Positions 1-7,108 of a stretch of 64,000 nucleotides of DNA are shown here, in pieces (within the stretch, counting starts at the first letter, position 1; every line of letters begins with the position of its first letter). The DNA is from Rubritepida flocculans DSM 14296. Its GTDB lineage: Bacteria > Pseudomonadota > Alphaproteobacteria > Acetobacterales > Acetobacteraceae. A model generated the notes under the pieces. The model was not told the DNA's origin, made no database searches, and was given only the letters and a program-made list of their open reading frames with translations. Both the position numbers and the translations under genes were made by a program. The stretch is from assembly GCF_000425365.1 (NCBI RefSeq), contig NZ_AUDH01000002.1, positions 62,001-126,000 of the forward strand, in the 5' to 3' direction.

Positions 1-1
1 T

Positions 2-55
2 TTCGCCGCCGGCCCGCCCGACCGCGCGCCCTTCCTGCCCCTGCCGCTCGACTGA
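2..55 (+). CDS. 3' end of an unidentified gene (partial)
   Basis: The reading frame starting at base 2 runs open into the window and stops at TGA 53-55. It gives a 17-residue proline-rich tail ending PLPLD. Its codon pattern is GC-rich like the neighbouring genes. It lies on the same strand as purC, about 70 bases upstream. The fragment is too short to identify, and it could be chance given how few stop codons occur in DNA this GC-rich. Confidence 0.3.
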   Translation, partial: FAAGPPDRAPFLPLPLD

Positions 56-76
56 CCCGCGTGGCACGCATGGGCA

Positions 77-96
77 AGCCTTGCTATATCAAGGCT
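77..96. promoter_or_regulatory. Small inverted repeat upstream of purC
   Basis: Perfect 7-bp arms (AGCCTTG at 77-83, CAAGGCT at 90-96) flank the loop CTATAT. The hairpin sits between the end of the upstream gene and purC. It is followed by a pyrimidine-rich stretch but no clean T run, so it may be a weak terminator. The AT-rich loop could alternatively be a -10 element. The structure is visible; the role is inferred. Confidence 0.3.
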
Positions 97-128
97 CCGC
101 TTCGCTTTCCCACCAAGGACCCGCCGCC

Positions 129-893
129 ATGGCTCGCCGCCGCCAGCTCTACGAGGGCAAGGCCAAGATCCTGTTCGAGGGCCCCGAGCCCGGCACCCTC
201 GTCCAGTACTTCAAGGACGACGCCACCGCCTTCAACGCGCAGAAGCGCGGCACCATCACCGGCAAGGGCGTGCTGAACAACCGCATCAGCGAATACCTGA
301 TGCAGCGCCTGGGCGAGATCGGCATCCCCACGCACTTCATCCGCCGCCTCAACATGCGCGAGCAGCTCGTGCGCGAGGTGGAGATCATCCCGCTCGAGGT
401 GGTGGTGCGCAACGTCGCCGCCGGCAGCCTGGCCACGCGGCTCGGCATCCAGGAGGGCACGCGGCTGCCGCGCTCCATCATCGAGTACTACTACAAGAAC
501 GACGCGCTCCAGGACCCGATGGTGAGCGAGGAGCACATCACCGCCTTCGGCTGGGCCTCCACCCATGACCTGGACGACATCGTGCAGCTCACGCTCCGGG
601 TGAACGACTTCCTCTCGGGCCTGTTCCTCGGCGTCGGCATCACGCTGGTGGACTTCAAGCTGGAGTTCGGCCGGCTGTGGGAGAACGACGAGATGCGCAT
701 CGTCCTCGCCGACGAGATCAGCCCCGACAACTGCCGGCTGTGGGACGCCAAGACCGGCGAGAAGATGGACAAGGACCGCTTCCGCCGCGACCTGGGCAAG
801 GTGGAGGAAGGTTACCAGGAGGTCGCGCGCCGGCTGGGCATCCTGCCCGAGGCGGGGATCCGCGACCTCAAGGGCCCCGAGGTGATGCAGTAG
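129..893 (+). CDS. purC: Phosphoribosylaminoimidazole-succinocarboxamide synthase (SAICAR synthetase)
   Basis: PurC joins CAIR and aspartate using ATP to give SAICAR in de novo purine synthesis, in the cytoplasm. The 254-residue protein starts with the family-typical [18 protein letters not shown], in which YEGKAK lies in the nucleotide-binding loop. It continues with [14 protein letters not shown] and the conserved LVDFKLEFG and DEISPDNCR segments. The length matches the family. An in-frame TTG at 81 would add 16 residues that PurC proteins lack, so ATG 129 is chosen. purS follows 45 bases downstream and purQ about 1.1 kb further. Confidence 0.97.
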   Translation: MARRRQLYEGKAKILFEGPEPGTLVQYFKDDATAFNAQKRGTITGKGVLNNRISEYLMQRLGEIGIPTHFIRRLNMREQLVREVEIIPLEVVVRNVAAGSLATRLGIQEGTRLPRSIIEYYYKNDALQDPMVSEEHITAFGWASTHDLDDIVQLTLRVNDFLSGLFLGVGITLVDFKLEFGRLWENDEMRIVLADEISPDNCRLWDAKTGEKMDKDRFRRDLGKVEEGYQEVARRLGILPEAGIRDLKGPEVMQ

Positions 894-938
894 ATCTTCG
901 CCCTCGGAGGACGCGAGGGTTCTGTGCGGGAGTGCCGG

Positions 939-1184
939 ATGGTGACGAGGTTGCGCGTGACAGTCTTCCCGAAGGCGGGGGTTCTCGATCCGCAAGGCAA
1001 GGCGATCGAGCGCGCGCTGGGCGGCCTCGGCTTCGCGGGGGTGCGCGAGGTGCGCGTGGGCAAGGTGATGCTGGTGGATGTGGAGGAGAGCGACCCCGCC
1101 CGCGCCCGGGCCATGGGCGAGGAGATGGCGCGCCGGCTGCTCGCCAACACCGTGATCGAGAGCTTCACCGTGGAGATCGCGTGA
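939..1184 (+). CDS. purS: Phosphoribosylformylglycinamidine synthase subunit PurS
   Basis: PurS is the small bridging subunit of the three-part FGAM synthase (PurS, PurQ and the short form of PurL), which converts FGAR to FGAM with glutamine as nitrogen donor. The 81-residue product has the usual beginning (VTVFPKAGVLDPQGKAIERA) and the end FTVEIA. An in-frame GTG at 924 would add five residues; ATG 939 gives the usual family length. Its stop overlaps the GTG of the next gene. Unusually, purQ does not follow directly: three small membrane-protein genes intervene. Confidence 0.95.
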   Translation: MVTRLRVTVFPKAGVLDPQGKAIERALGGLGFAGVREVRVGKVMLVDVEESDPARARAMGEEMARRLLANTVIESFTVEIA

Positions 1185-1444
1185 GCGGCGCCACCACCCC
1201 CGCGCCCATGCCGCGCGGCCTGCGCGCCTTCCTGCTCGTCTCGGGCGGGCTCGCCGCCTGGCGGGTGCTGAGCACCGCGGCCTTCCTGCTGTTCGGCCCG
1301 CCGCTCGAGGTTCCGGCGCAGCACCACACGGCGCAGCTCTTCTTCCTGCTCTCCAAGGCCTTCCTGGGCGGGCTGTTCTGGCCGATCAGCCTCGCCATCG
1401 AGGGCTGGCGCGACCCGCTGGGCTGGATCCTCTACCCATGGTGA
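1181..1444 (+). CDS. Small membrane protein, unknown function
   Basis: An 87-residue protein starting at a GTG that overlaps the purS stop (GTGA). After a short Pro/Ala-rich N-terminus it has two hydrophobic segments, about residues 14-32 and 46-66, and ends in an amphipathic tail with WILYPW. I recognise no family. The coupled start and the overlap of its end with the next ATG imply co-translation with purS and its neighbours. Real expression is likely from the overlaps and coding pattern; the function is unknown. Confidence 0.6.
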   Translation: MSGATTPAPMPRGLRAFLLVSGGLAAWRVLSTAAFLLFGPPLEVPAQHHTAQLFFLLSKAFLGGLFWPISLAIEGWRDPLGWILYPW

Positions 1445-1668
1445 AGGCCTCCATGGTGATGATGGCGGTGCTGACCGTGCTCGTCTTCATGGGGCTCGGC
1501 TGGCGCGAGCGGCGGCTCGCCGCCCACCAGCCGCCGCCGCCGCGCCAGGGCTGGTTCGCCCGGCAGAAGGCGAAGGCGAACCGGGCGGTGACGGCCGCCG
1601 CCATCGCCGCCATCGGCACCAGCGTGATCCTGGGCGCGCTGCATTGGCTGCGCGTGGCGCAGGGGTGA
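1438..1668 (+). CDS. Small membrane protein, unknown function
   Basis: A 76-residue protein. Its ATG lies inside the last codons of the preceding gene and its stop overlaps the GTG of the next. There is a hydrophobic N-terminal helix (about residues 5-20), a basic and proline-rich middle (RERRLAAHQPPPPRQ), and a second hydrophobic helix (about 49-68). This suggests a two-helix inner-membrane protein with a short charged loop. I recognise no family. It is the second of three coupled membrane genes between purS and purQ. Confidence 0.6.
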   Translation: MVKASMVMMAVLTVLVFMGLGWRERRLAAHQPPPPRQGWFARQKAKANRAVTAAAIAAIGTSVILGALHWLRVAQG

Positions 1669-2018
1669 GCCTGCTGTGGGCCTTCCTGCTGCTTCTTCTG
1701 CTGCCCGCGGGCGTGTTCGGCATGGTGTTCGGCGCCATGGCGGTGGCGGCCGCGCCGCTCTCGCTGCTTCTTCTGCTGCTCATGCCCCGGCGCTGGCGCG
1801 AGGGCCTGCCGCCCGCGACGCTGTTCGTCGGCGCCATGCTGCTCTCGCCGGTGCTGCTGCTCGCGGGGCTCGCCCTCGGCGCGCTCGCGGGCGCGCCGCT
1901 GGATTGGCCGGAGATCGAGTGGCGCGCCGTCGAGCATGCGCGCCTGCCGGGCGAGACCTGGCGGCACCTGTTTCCCATGCGGCCGCCCCGCGGCGCGCCC
2001 GTCTCCCCGGAGGGCTGA
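1665..2018 (+). CDS. Membrane protein, unknown function
   Basis: A 117-residue protein from a GTG overlapping the previous stop (GTGA). An in-frame TTG at 1644 is possible, but the overlap start fits the pattern of this operon. It has three strongly hydrophobic segments rich in Leu/Ala (about residues 2-20, 22-40 and 50-75). A soluble, charged C-terminus has the character [17 protein letters not shown] and ends near PMRPPRG. I do not recognise a family. purQ starts four bases after its stop, so it belongs to the pur transcription unit. Confidence 0.6.
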   Translation: MSLLWAFLLLLLLPAGVFGMVFGAMAVAAAPLSLLLLLLMPRRWREGLPPATLFVGAMLLSPVLLLAGLALGALAGAPLDWPEIEWRAVEHARLPGETWRHLFPMRPPRGAPVSPEG

Positions 2019-2022
2019 CCCC

Positions 2023-2694
2023 ATGAAGGCCGCCATCTGCGTCTTCCCCGGCACCAACCGCGAGCGCGACATGGCCATCGCGCTGGAGCGCGCCTCGGGC
2101 CGCAAGCCTCTCATGCTCTGGCACCGCGAGACGGCGCTGCCCCCGGGGCTCGATCTCGTGGTGCTGGCCGGCGGCTTCTCCTATGGCGACTATCTGCGCT
2201 GCGGGGCCATGGCCGCGCATTCGCCCGTCATGGCGGCGGTCCGGGACTTCGCGGCGCGGGGCGGGCATGTGCTGGGGGTGTGCAACGGCTTCCAGATCCT
2301 CACCGAGGCGGGGCTGCTGCCCGGCGCGCTGCTGCGCAACGCCAGCCTGCGCTTTCTAGCCATGGACTGCACGCTGCGCGTGGAGCGCGCGGACACGCCA
2401 TACACCGCGCATTTCCAGCAAGGGGCCACCTTCCGCGCCACCATGGCGCATGGCGACGGCAATTATTTCTGCGACCCCGCGACGCTGGCGGAGCTGGAGG
2501 GCGAGGGGCGCGTCGTGTTCCGCTACGCCGACGAGAACCGCAATGGCAGCCTCAACGCCATCGCGGGCATCTGCTCGCCCAATGCGCGGGTGCTCGGGCT
2601 GATGCCGCACCCCGAGAACTGCGTGGACCCGTTGGTGGGCGGCACCGAGGGGCTGCCGGTCTTCACCTCCATCGTGGAGAGCCTCGCGGCCTGA
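2023..2694 (+). CDS. purQ: Phosphoribosylformylglycinamidine synthase, glutaminase subunit PurQ
   Basis: PurQ hydrolyses glutamine and passes ammonia to PurL for FGAM formation. The 223-residue protein is a class I glutamine amidotransferase. It has the [13 protein letters not shown] segment, the nucleophile elbow GVCNGFQIL (catalytic Cys), and the C-terminal [12 protein letters not shown] that supplies His and Glu of the triad. It starts at ATG 2023, shortly after the third membrane gene. No purL follows: the next genes are on the opposite strand, so the large subunit must be encoded elsewhere. Confidence 0.96.
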   Translation: MKAAICVFPGTNRERDMAIALERASGRKPLMLWHRETALPPGLDLVVLAGGFSYGDYLRCGAMAAHSPVMAAVRDFAARGGHVLGVCNGFQILTEAGLLPGALLRNASLRFLAMDCTLRVERADTPYTAHFQQGATFRATMAHGDGNYFCDPATLAELEGEGRVVFRYADENRNGSLNAIAGICSPNARVLGLMPHPENCVDPLVGGTEGLPVFTSIVESLAA

Positions 2695-2714
2695 AGGGCG
2701 GGAATACCTCCCCC

Positions 2715-3314
2715 CTACCGCCGCGGCCCCGCGCCTGGCGGGGCGGGCGGCGGCTCGCGCAGCGCGAAGCCGGGCGGGGGGCGGAACAGCGCGGGGTCCT
2801 GCGGGCCGAGGCGGATCTCCTCCTGGCGGAACTCCGTCGCCACGAGCTGCCCGCCCTGCGGCGCCATCTGCCGCGCCCACAGCAGCACGCCATCCGGCCG
2901 GCAGAGCACGCGCTCCGTCTCGCGCCAGCGCCCTCCTTCCTCCTGCAGCTCGGTGATCAGCGTCACGCCCTCGCGCCCGCGTTCCTCGCGCTGGCGCAGC
3001 GCCTCGGGCGGGATGGGCGGGCGCCGCGGGGCGGGCAGGCGCAGCGCCACCGGGGGGTTGGCCGCGGTGTCGAAGACGATCCGCCCCTCGGGGCTGAGCA
3101 GGGTGACGAGCCGCCCCGGCCCGCCATGGGGGGAGGGGGCCTCGATGCGCATGCGCCCCTCGGCGAAGAACACCCGCACGGGTGGCGGTGCGCCGGGGCC
3201 GAGCGTGACGCGCGTGGCGCTGTAGGAGGGCTGGCCGAGCCGGGCGCAGCGCGGATCGGCCTTCGCCGGGGCGGCGAGGGCGAGCAGCGCGGCGAGGCAG
3301 GCGGCGGCGCGCAT
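2715..3314 (-). CDS. Small secreted protein of the C39/outer-membrane export cluster, unknown function
   Basis: A 199-residue protein with a clear Sec signal peptide (MRAAACLAALLALAAPAKA, cleaved after AKA). The mature part is rich in beta-type segments (RVFFAEGRMRIEAP, LVTLLSPEGRIVFDT) and ends in a proline-rich tail. The pattern of short strands is loosely like periplasmic DUF4412/LolA-type folds, but I cannot assign it. It starts two bases after the C39 gene ends, so it is the last gene of a minus-strand operon with the tyrosine-rich protein and the outer-membrane channel. A role as an accessory in export of the cargo is inferred from context only. Confidence 0.7.
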   Translation of the reverse strand: MRAAACLAALLALAAPAKADPRCARLGQPSYSATRVTLGPGAPPPVRVFFAEGRMRIEAPSPHGGPGRLVTLLSPEGRIVFDTAANPPVALRLPAPRRPPIPPEALRQREERGREGVTLITELQEEGGRWRETERVLCRPDGVLLWARQMAPQGGQLVATEFRQEEIRLGPQDPALFRPPPGFALREPPPAPPGAGPRR

Positions 3315-3316
3315 CG

Positions 3317-3985
3317 TCAGAAGGGCAGGGCGAAGTCGCCGCGCGGCATCAGCCCCACGGCCCGCACCGCGTCGGCGAGGTTGCGCTCCACCGAAATCCC
3401 GTCGCGGATCACCTGCAGGGGCGAGCGCGTGGGCAGCGCCTCGCCCCGCCGCCAGACGGCCAGCGCCGCTCCGGTGTATTCTCGGCGGAAGCCGCCCTCC
3501 AGCATGCTGGTCTGCCCCACCATCGGATCGGCCAGGTAGAACACCCCCTCATGGCTCGCGCGCAGCACCGAGAAATGCTGCCAGCGCCCCTTGTCGAGAT
3601 GCACCACCAGCGGCCCGGCCACCCGGCCGAGCTGCTCGACCGGCACGCGCGCGGCCTGGGCGGCGAAGCCCAGCCGCTCGGCGGCGAAGATGAGATCGCC
3701 CAGGGAGAAGCCCGTCTCCGCGCGCTCCCGCCAGGCCTCGCGCGTGGGGTAGCGCTCGCGCAGCACCGTGATGACATCGGCCTCGCCCGTGGGCCGGCCG
3801 AGGAAATAGGTGAGGATGGTGGCGAGCGAGGCGCTGCCGCAGGAGAACTCCAGCACCTGGCGCACCACATGGCGGAAGCGGCGCTGCTGCCAGGAGAGGG
3901 GGCGGCGCATCTCCTCCGCCGCGGCCGGGCCGCCGGGGAGGGCCAGCAGGGCGGGCAGGGCCAGCAGGGCGCGGCGCGCGGGCAT
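3317..3985 (-). CDS. Periplasmic C39 family peptidase-like protein (FapD-like)
   Basis: A 222-residue protein with a signal peptide (ALLALPALLALPGGPAAA). A C39 papain-like domain follows: Gln43 in RQVLEFSCG (oxyanion hole), Cys49 in FSCGSASLATIL, His137 in WQHFSVLRA and Asp153 in YLADPMVG. All catalytic positions are present. Unlike bacteriocin ABC exporters it stands alone and is exported. This resembles FapD, the C39 protein of the Pseudomonas Fap amyloid system. It overlaps the outer-membrane channel gene by ATGA. Likely role: processing or handling of the tyrosine-rich cargo in the periplasm (inference). Confidence 0.88.
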   Translation of the reverse strand: MPARRALLALPALLALPGGPAAAEEMRRPLSWQQRRFRHVVRQVLEFSCGSASLATILTYFLGRPTGEADVITVLRERYPTREAWRERAETGFSLGDLIFAAERLGFAAQAARVPVEQLGRVAGPLVVHLDKGRWQHFSVLRASHEGVFYLADPMVGQTSMLEGGFRREYTGAALAVWRRGEALPTRSPLQVIRDGISVERNLADAVRAVGLMPRGDFALPF

Positions 3986-5187
3986 CAGAAGCGGTAGCGC
4001 AGCCCGAGGCCGAGCTGGAAGGAGGGGCTTTCCTGCACCAGGCCGAGCACCAGGGAGGGCTCCACCCAGAGGCTCTCGGCCATCTTCTGCACCAGGGCGA
4101 AGCGCAGCGCGCCCGTCTCCATGGCGGTGGGGCGGTAGGCGATGCCGCCCGCCCTGAGCCGCGTGGTGTAGGAGCCGAGGAAGCTGAGCCCGAGCGTGGA
4201 GCGCTCGCTCATCGCGAAGCTCATCCCCGCATTGTAGTTGATGCGCCGGCCCGGCTGGAAGGCGACGCCCTGGCGCTCGGCCTCGAAGGCGTGCTCGTAG
4301 GAGGCGCCGGCGAAGACCATGATCGGGTCGAAGGTCTTGAAGAACTGCGCGCCCAGCCGCACGGCCCAGGCGCCGCGCGCGTTGTAGAGGCGCAGCGGGT
4401 CCACCGGGATCGCCTGCTCGGTCAGCCCCTGGGGCGGGCGCAGGAAGGGCGAGGGGCCGGTGGGCGCCACCACGCCCAGGCTGAACACCGCGCCCGGGCG
4501 CAGCTCCCGCTCGCCCCAGCCGCGGATGTTCACCTGCAGCGCGATGTCGCCGAGCCGCGTCAGCTCGCGGTCGCTCACCAGGCCGGGGCCCGTCTCGATG
4601 GCGCGGGTGGAGTGGAAGAAGGGCAGGCTGAGCGAGGCCTCCACCCCCTCCATCACGCCCGCGCGCAGCGTGGCGGTGCCGGTGAGCAGGCGGTCGGCCG
4701 AGAGGGTGCGGCGGTGGCGGGCGTAGCCGAGGTCGAAGGAAGCCTCGAAGCGGCCGGGGCGCAGGGTCACGGCCTGGTCGCGGAAGATGAAGGCCTCCTG
4801 CGGCACCTCCTCGGCCTCGGCGCCCTGGCGGCCGATGGCGCTGGCCTGGACGGCGGGCAGGGGCGCGCCGGCCTGGGGGGAGGGGGGCGGGGCCGGGGAT
4901 TGCGGCGAGAGGCGCACCGGGGGCGGTGATGCGGGGGCCGAGGGGGCGGGCGCTGCGCCGGCGCCGGGGGCCGCGCTCGCCCCCCGGGCGGCGGCCGGCC
5001 GTGCGGCGGGGCGGGCCTGGCGCTCCAACTGCTCCAGGCGCTGTTCCAGCAGGCGGATGCGCTCCAGCAGCGCGGCCTCCTGCGCGGAGACGGTCTGCGC
5101 CTGGGCCGCGCCACCCAGCGCGAGCAGGGCGAGGGAGAGCAGGAGAGGGCCGGGCGAGGCCCGGCACATCGGTTCAGAACCCTGCAC
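3985..5187 (-). CDS. Outer-membrane beta-barrel channel with N-terminal coiled coil (FapF-like)
   Basis: A 400-residue protein. A signal peptide ends near AAQAQ. A helical segment with leucine heptads follows (EAALLERIRLLEQRLEQLERQ, about residues 36-56), then a low-complexity Ala/Pro linker to about residue 110, then a C-terminal beta-barrel with alternating strands ending in LGLRYRF, a terminal aromatic as needed for BAM insertion. The order coiled coil, linker, barrel matches FapF, the trimeric channel of Fap amyloid export; such barrels are often labelled MetA-pathway transporter. The GTG start at 5187 is preceded by GGAGG; an ATG at 5169 is the alternative. Confidence 0.85.
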   Translation of the reverse strand: MQGSEPMCRASPGPLLLSLALLALGGAAQAQTVSAQEAALLERIRLLEQRLEQLERQARPAARPAAARGASAAPGAGAAPAPSAPASPPPVRLSPQSPAPPPSPQAGAPLPAVQASAIGRQGAEAEEVPQEAFIFRDQAVTLRPGRFEASFDLGYARHRRTLSADRLLTGTATLRAGVMEGVEASLSLPFFHSTRAIETGPGLVSDRELTRLGDIALQVNIRGWGERELRPGAVFSLGVVAPTGPSPFLRPPQGLTEQAIPVDPLRLYNARGAWAVRLGAQFFKTFDPIMVFAGASYEHAFEAERQGVAFQPGRRINYNAGMSFAMSERSTLGLSFLGSYTTRLRAGGIAYRPTAMETGALRFALVQKMAESLWVEPSLVLGLVQESPSFQLGLGLRYRF

Positions 5188-5245
5188 GCGAATCGGCCTC
5201 CGGCGCGCCCCGGCGGGCGCCTTTGGTCACTCTCTCATGCCGGCG

Positions 5246-5276
5246 GCCGCCTTCTGCGGACCCGCGAGAAGGCGGC
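5246..5276 (-). promoter_or_regulatory. Stem-loop between the tyrosine-rich gene and the channel gene
   Basis: Perfect 10-bp arms (GCCGCCTTCT at 5246-5255 and AGAAGGCGGC at 5267-5276) enclose an 11-base loop in the 159-base gap between the two minus-strand genes. No T run follows in the direction of transcription. It may protect the upstream mRNA or terminate partially, so that the small tyrosine-rich product is made in excess over the channel. The structure is seen directly; the role is inferred. Confidence 0.5.
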
Positions 5277-5346
5277 GCGGCCGCGGGGATGCCCTTGTTG
5301 GGGCGCGTCGCCGGGCCGGACGGGCGCGGCGCCGCCGCCCGCCGTA

Positions 5347-5691
5347 TCAATACCCGTAGTAGGAGTAGAGATAGGCGTAGTAGGAGTAGATGTAGGCGTT
5401 ATAGGCGTTGAGCATGGCCGTGTAGTACCAGCTCTGCTCGGTGCTGCTGTTCGCCGCGGCGTAATACCGGGCGTAATAGGCGTAGACATAGGCCGTATAG
5501 GCCGCGTCCATCGCGTAATAGCCATAATAGTCCGCCCAGTAGCCCTTGGCGGTCACCTCGTTCGCCGCCTCGGGCGACATGACCGTCACCTCGGCCGAGC
5601 CGAAGACCGGGCTGCGCTCGGCCTGGACGGGGGCAGACAGGAGCCCGCACAGCCCCATCGCCAACAGGAGATTGAGAAGGGCGCGACGCAT
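5347..5691 (-). CDS. Tyrosine-rich secreted protein, probable cargo of the C39/channel cluster
   Basis: A 114-residue protein. ATG 5691 is chosen because GAGGAAG lies eight bases upstream; ATG 5706 would add five residues. A signal peptide ends APVQA. The roughly 90-residue mature part holds 24 tyrosines, about 27 percent. It has two imperfect Tyr/Ala repeats, AYTAYVYAYYARYY and AYNAYIYSYYAYLYSYYGY, after a short segment MSPEAANEVTAKG that recalls processing leaders. No cysteine is present in the mature part. The codons (TAT/TAC) make the region less GC-rich than its surroundings. It is first in the operon. It could be a fibre- or coat-forming polypeptide or a peptide precursor; I know no family match. 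Confidence 0.8.
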   Translation of the reverse strand: MRRALLNLLLAMGLCGLLSAPVQAERSPVFGSAEVTVMSPEAANEVTAKGYWADYYGYYAMDAAYTAYVYAYYARYYAAANSSTEQSWYYTAMLNAYNAYIYSYYAYLYSYYGY

Positions 5692-5751
5692 GGCTGTCTT
5701 CCTCATGAATTATTGATGACGTCGCGGATTTCGCCCCCTCCGCCCCCTTCG

Positions 5752-5757
5752 CGTCAA
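5752..5757 (-). promoter_or_regulatory. Possible -35 element upstream of the tyrosine-rich gene
   Basis: On the minus strand TTGACG lies about 60 bases upstream of the chosen start, in the 128-base gap between the gltS-type gene and the cluster. No clear -10 box is found at the right distance. An AT-rich patch (AATAATTC) lies just upstream of the start codon. The promoter is therefore only suggested. Apart from this the gap from 5692 to 5819 holds nothing I recognise. Confidence 0.2.
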
Positions 5758-5819
5758 CGCCGATCGGGACGGGTGGCGCGGAATTCATCCGGTGCGCCCG
5801 TGCATCGTTCGCGCCCGCC

Positions 5820-6998
5820 TCACCGCGCGAAGAGCGGCAGGGCCAGCAGCGCGCTCAGGATCACCGCGTTGGCGAGCGTGGTCACCAGCCCCGCCGTGAG
5901 CGAGACGACGAGAATGGCCTGCGGCATGGGCCCGTGCGCGCGCTCCATCTCGCGCATGGTGGCGAGGGCGGTGGCGGTGGAGCCGAGCGCGAAGCCGCAG
6001 AAGCCCGCGCTGGTCACCGCGGCCTCGGCGTCGCCGCCCAGGGCGCGGAAGCAGAGCCAGCGCGTGAAGGCGATGGTCAGCGCCGCCTGGGCGGCGATGA
6101 TGAGCAGCAGCGGCAGGGCGAGGGCCGCCACCTCCCCCAGCCGCAGCGCGGCCATGGCCAGCGCGAGGAAGAAGGCCAGCGCCAGCGCCTGCACCAGATC
6201 CATCGCCGCCGCCTCCGGCGCGACGCCGAGCGGGCCCAGCACCAGGTTGCGCAGCAGCACGCCAAGAAAGAGGGGCCAGAGGAAGTCCGGCAGCGTCGCC
6301 GGCAGCGCCGCGGCGCGGGCGGCGATCCAGGCGCCGCCCACAACCGTCAGCAGCACCAGGGCGAGGGCGCCGGTCACGGCCTCCGCCGAGGCCGCAGGCG
6401 GCGCGGGGGCGGGCGGGGAGGCCGGTCCGCGCCGCGCCGCGCCGGCGGGCAGGAGGCCCCGCACGGAGGGCCCCGCCAGCAGCCCGCCCAGCACGATGCC
6501 CAGAGTGGCCGCGGCCAGCGCCACCTCCCTGGCGCCCTCCAGCCCGTGCCGCGACTCGAAGAGCGCCGCGAAGGCCGCCCCCGTGCCATGCCCGCCCACC
6601 AGCGTGATCGAGCCGGCGAGCAGCCCGATGAGCGGATCGAGCCCGAGCAGCAGCGCGAGCCCGATGCCGAGCAGGTTCTGCGCCAGGATGAACAGCGCGA
6701 CCAGCACGCCGAGCCGGGCCAGCGCCGGCCCGCCCGCGCGCAGGCTGCCGAGATCGGCCGAGAGGCCGATGGCGGCGAAGAAGGCCAGCAGCATCGGCTC
6801 GCGCAGCGCCGCGTTGCCGGGAGGCGACCAGCCGAGCAGGGCCTGCGCCGCCCAGGCGGCCAGCGCGAGCAGCAGCCCGCCCGTCACCGCTTCGGGGATG
6901 TTCCAGCCGGCCAGGGCGGGCAGCCGCGCATGCAGCAGCCGGCCGAGCAGCAGAACCCCCGCGGCGAGCCCCAGCCCTGCGAGCGCATCGCCTTCCAT
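5820..6998 (-). CDS. gltS: Sodium/glutamate symporter, GltS family
   Basis: A 392-residue inner-membrane protein of the ESS family (E. coli GltS has 401 residues) that takes up glutamate with sodium. The two inverted halves each carry their signature re-entrant loop: GGHGTGAAFAALFE in the first and GFCGFALGSTATALATM in the second. About ten hydrophobic helices are visible, with a proline- and alanine-rich central loop between the halves. The ATG at 6998 follows a G-rich ribosome site. It stands alone on the minus strand between the tyrosine-rich cluster and an amidase gene. Substrate is assigned from the family; related carriers may take other dicarboxylic amino acids. Confidence 0.88.
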   Translation of the reverse strand: MEGDALAGLGLAAGVLLLGRLLHARLPALAGWNIPEAVTGGLLLALAAWAAQALLGWSPPGNAALREPMLLAFFAAIGLSADLGSLRAGGPALARLGVLVALFILAQNLLGIGLALLLGLDPLIGLLAGSITLVGGHGTGAAFAALFESRHGLEGAREVALAAATLGIVLGGLLAGPSVRGLLPAGAARRGPASPPAPAPPAASAEAVTGALALVLLTVVGGAWIAARAAALPATLPDFLWPLFLGVLLRNLVLGPLGVAPEAAAMDLVQALALAFFLALAMAALRLGEVAALALPLLLIIAAQAALTIAFTRWLCFRALGGDAEAAVTSAGFCGFALGSTATALATMREMERAHGPMPQAILVVSLTAGLVTTLANAVILSALLALPLFAR

Positions 6999-7108
6999 TC
7001 CACCGCCCCCGGCTCCCTGCGCGGGCGGAGGGTGGCAGCCGCGGCGCTGCGCCGCAACGGGGCGCGCGCGGAAGCCAGGCGATGCGGCCGGCCTGACCGC
7101 CGCCCCCG

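Noticed and set aside
84-995. Long minus-strand reading frame opposite purC
   Set aside because: It lies fully antisense to a clear purC and its product is low-complexity (Val/Ala/His/Glu-rich), as expected from a GC-rich complementary frame. The same applies to 8446-10293 (opposite rne) and 10989-13340.
5340-5520. Tandem GTAGTAGGAGTAGA-type DNA repeats, considered as a CRISPR-like or microsatellite array
   Set aside because: The repeats follow codon phase and encode the Tyr/Ala blocks of a secreted protein; no spacers are present.
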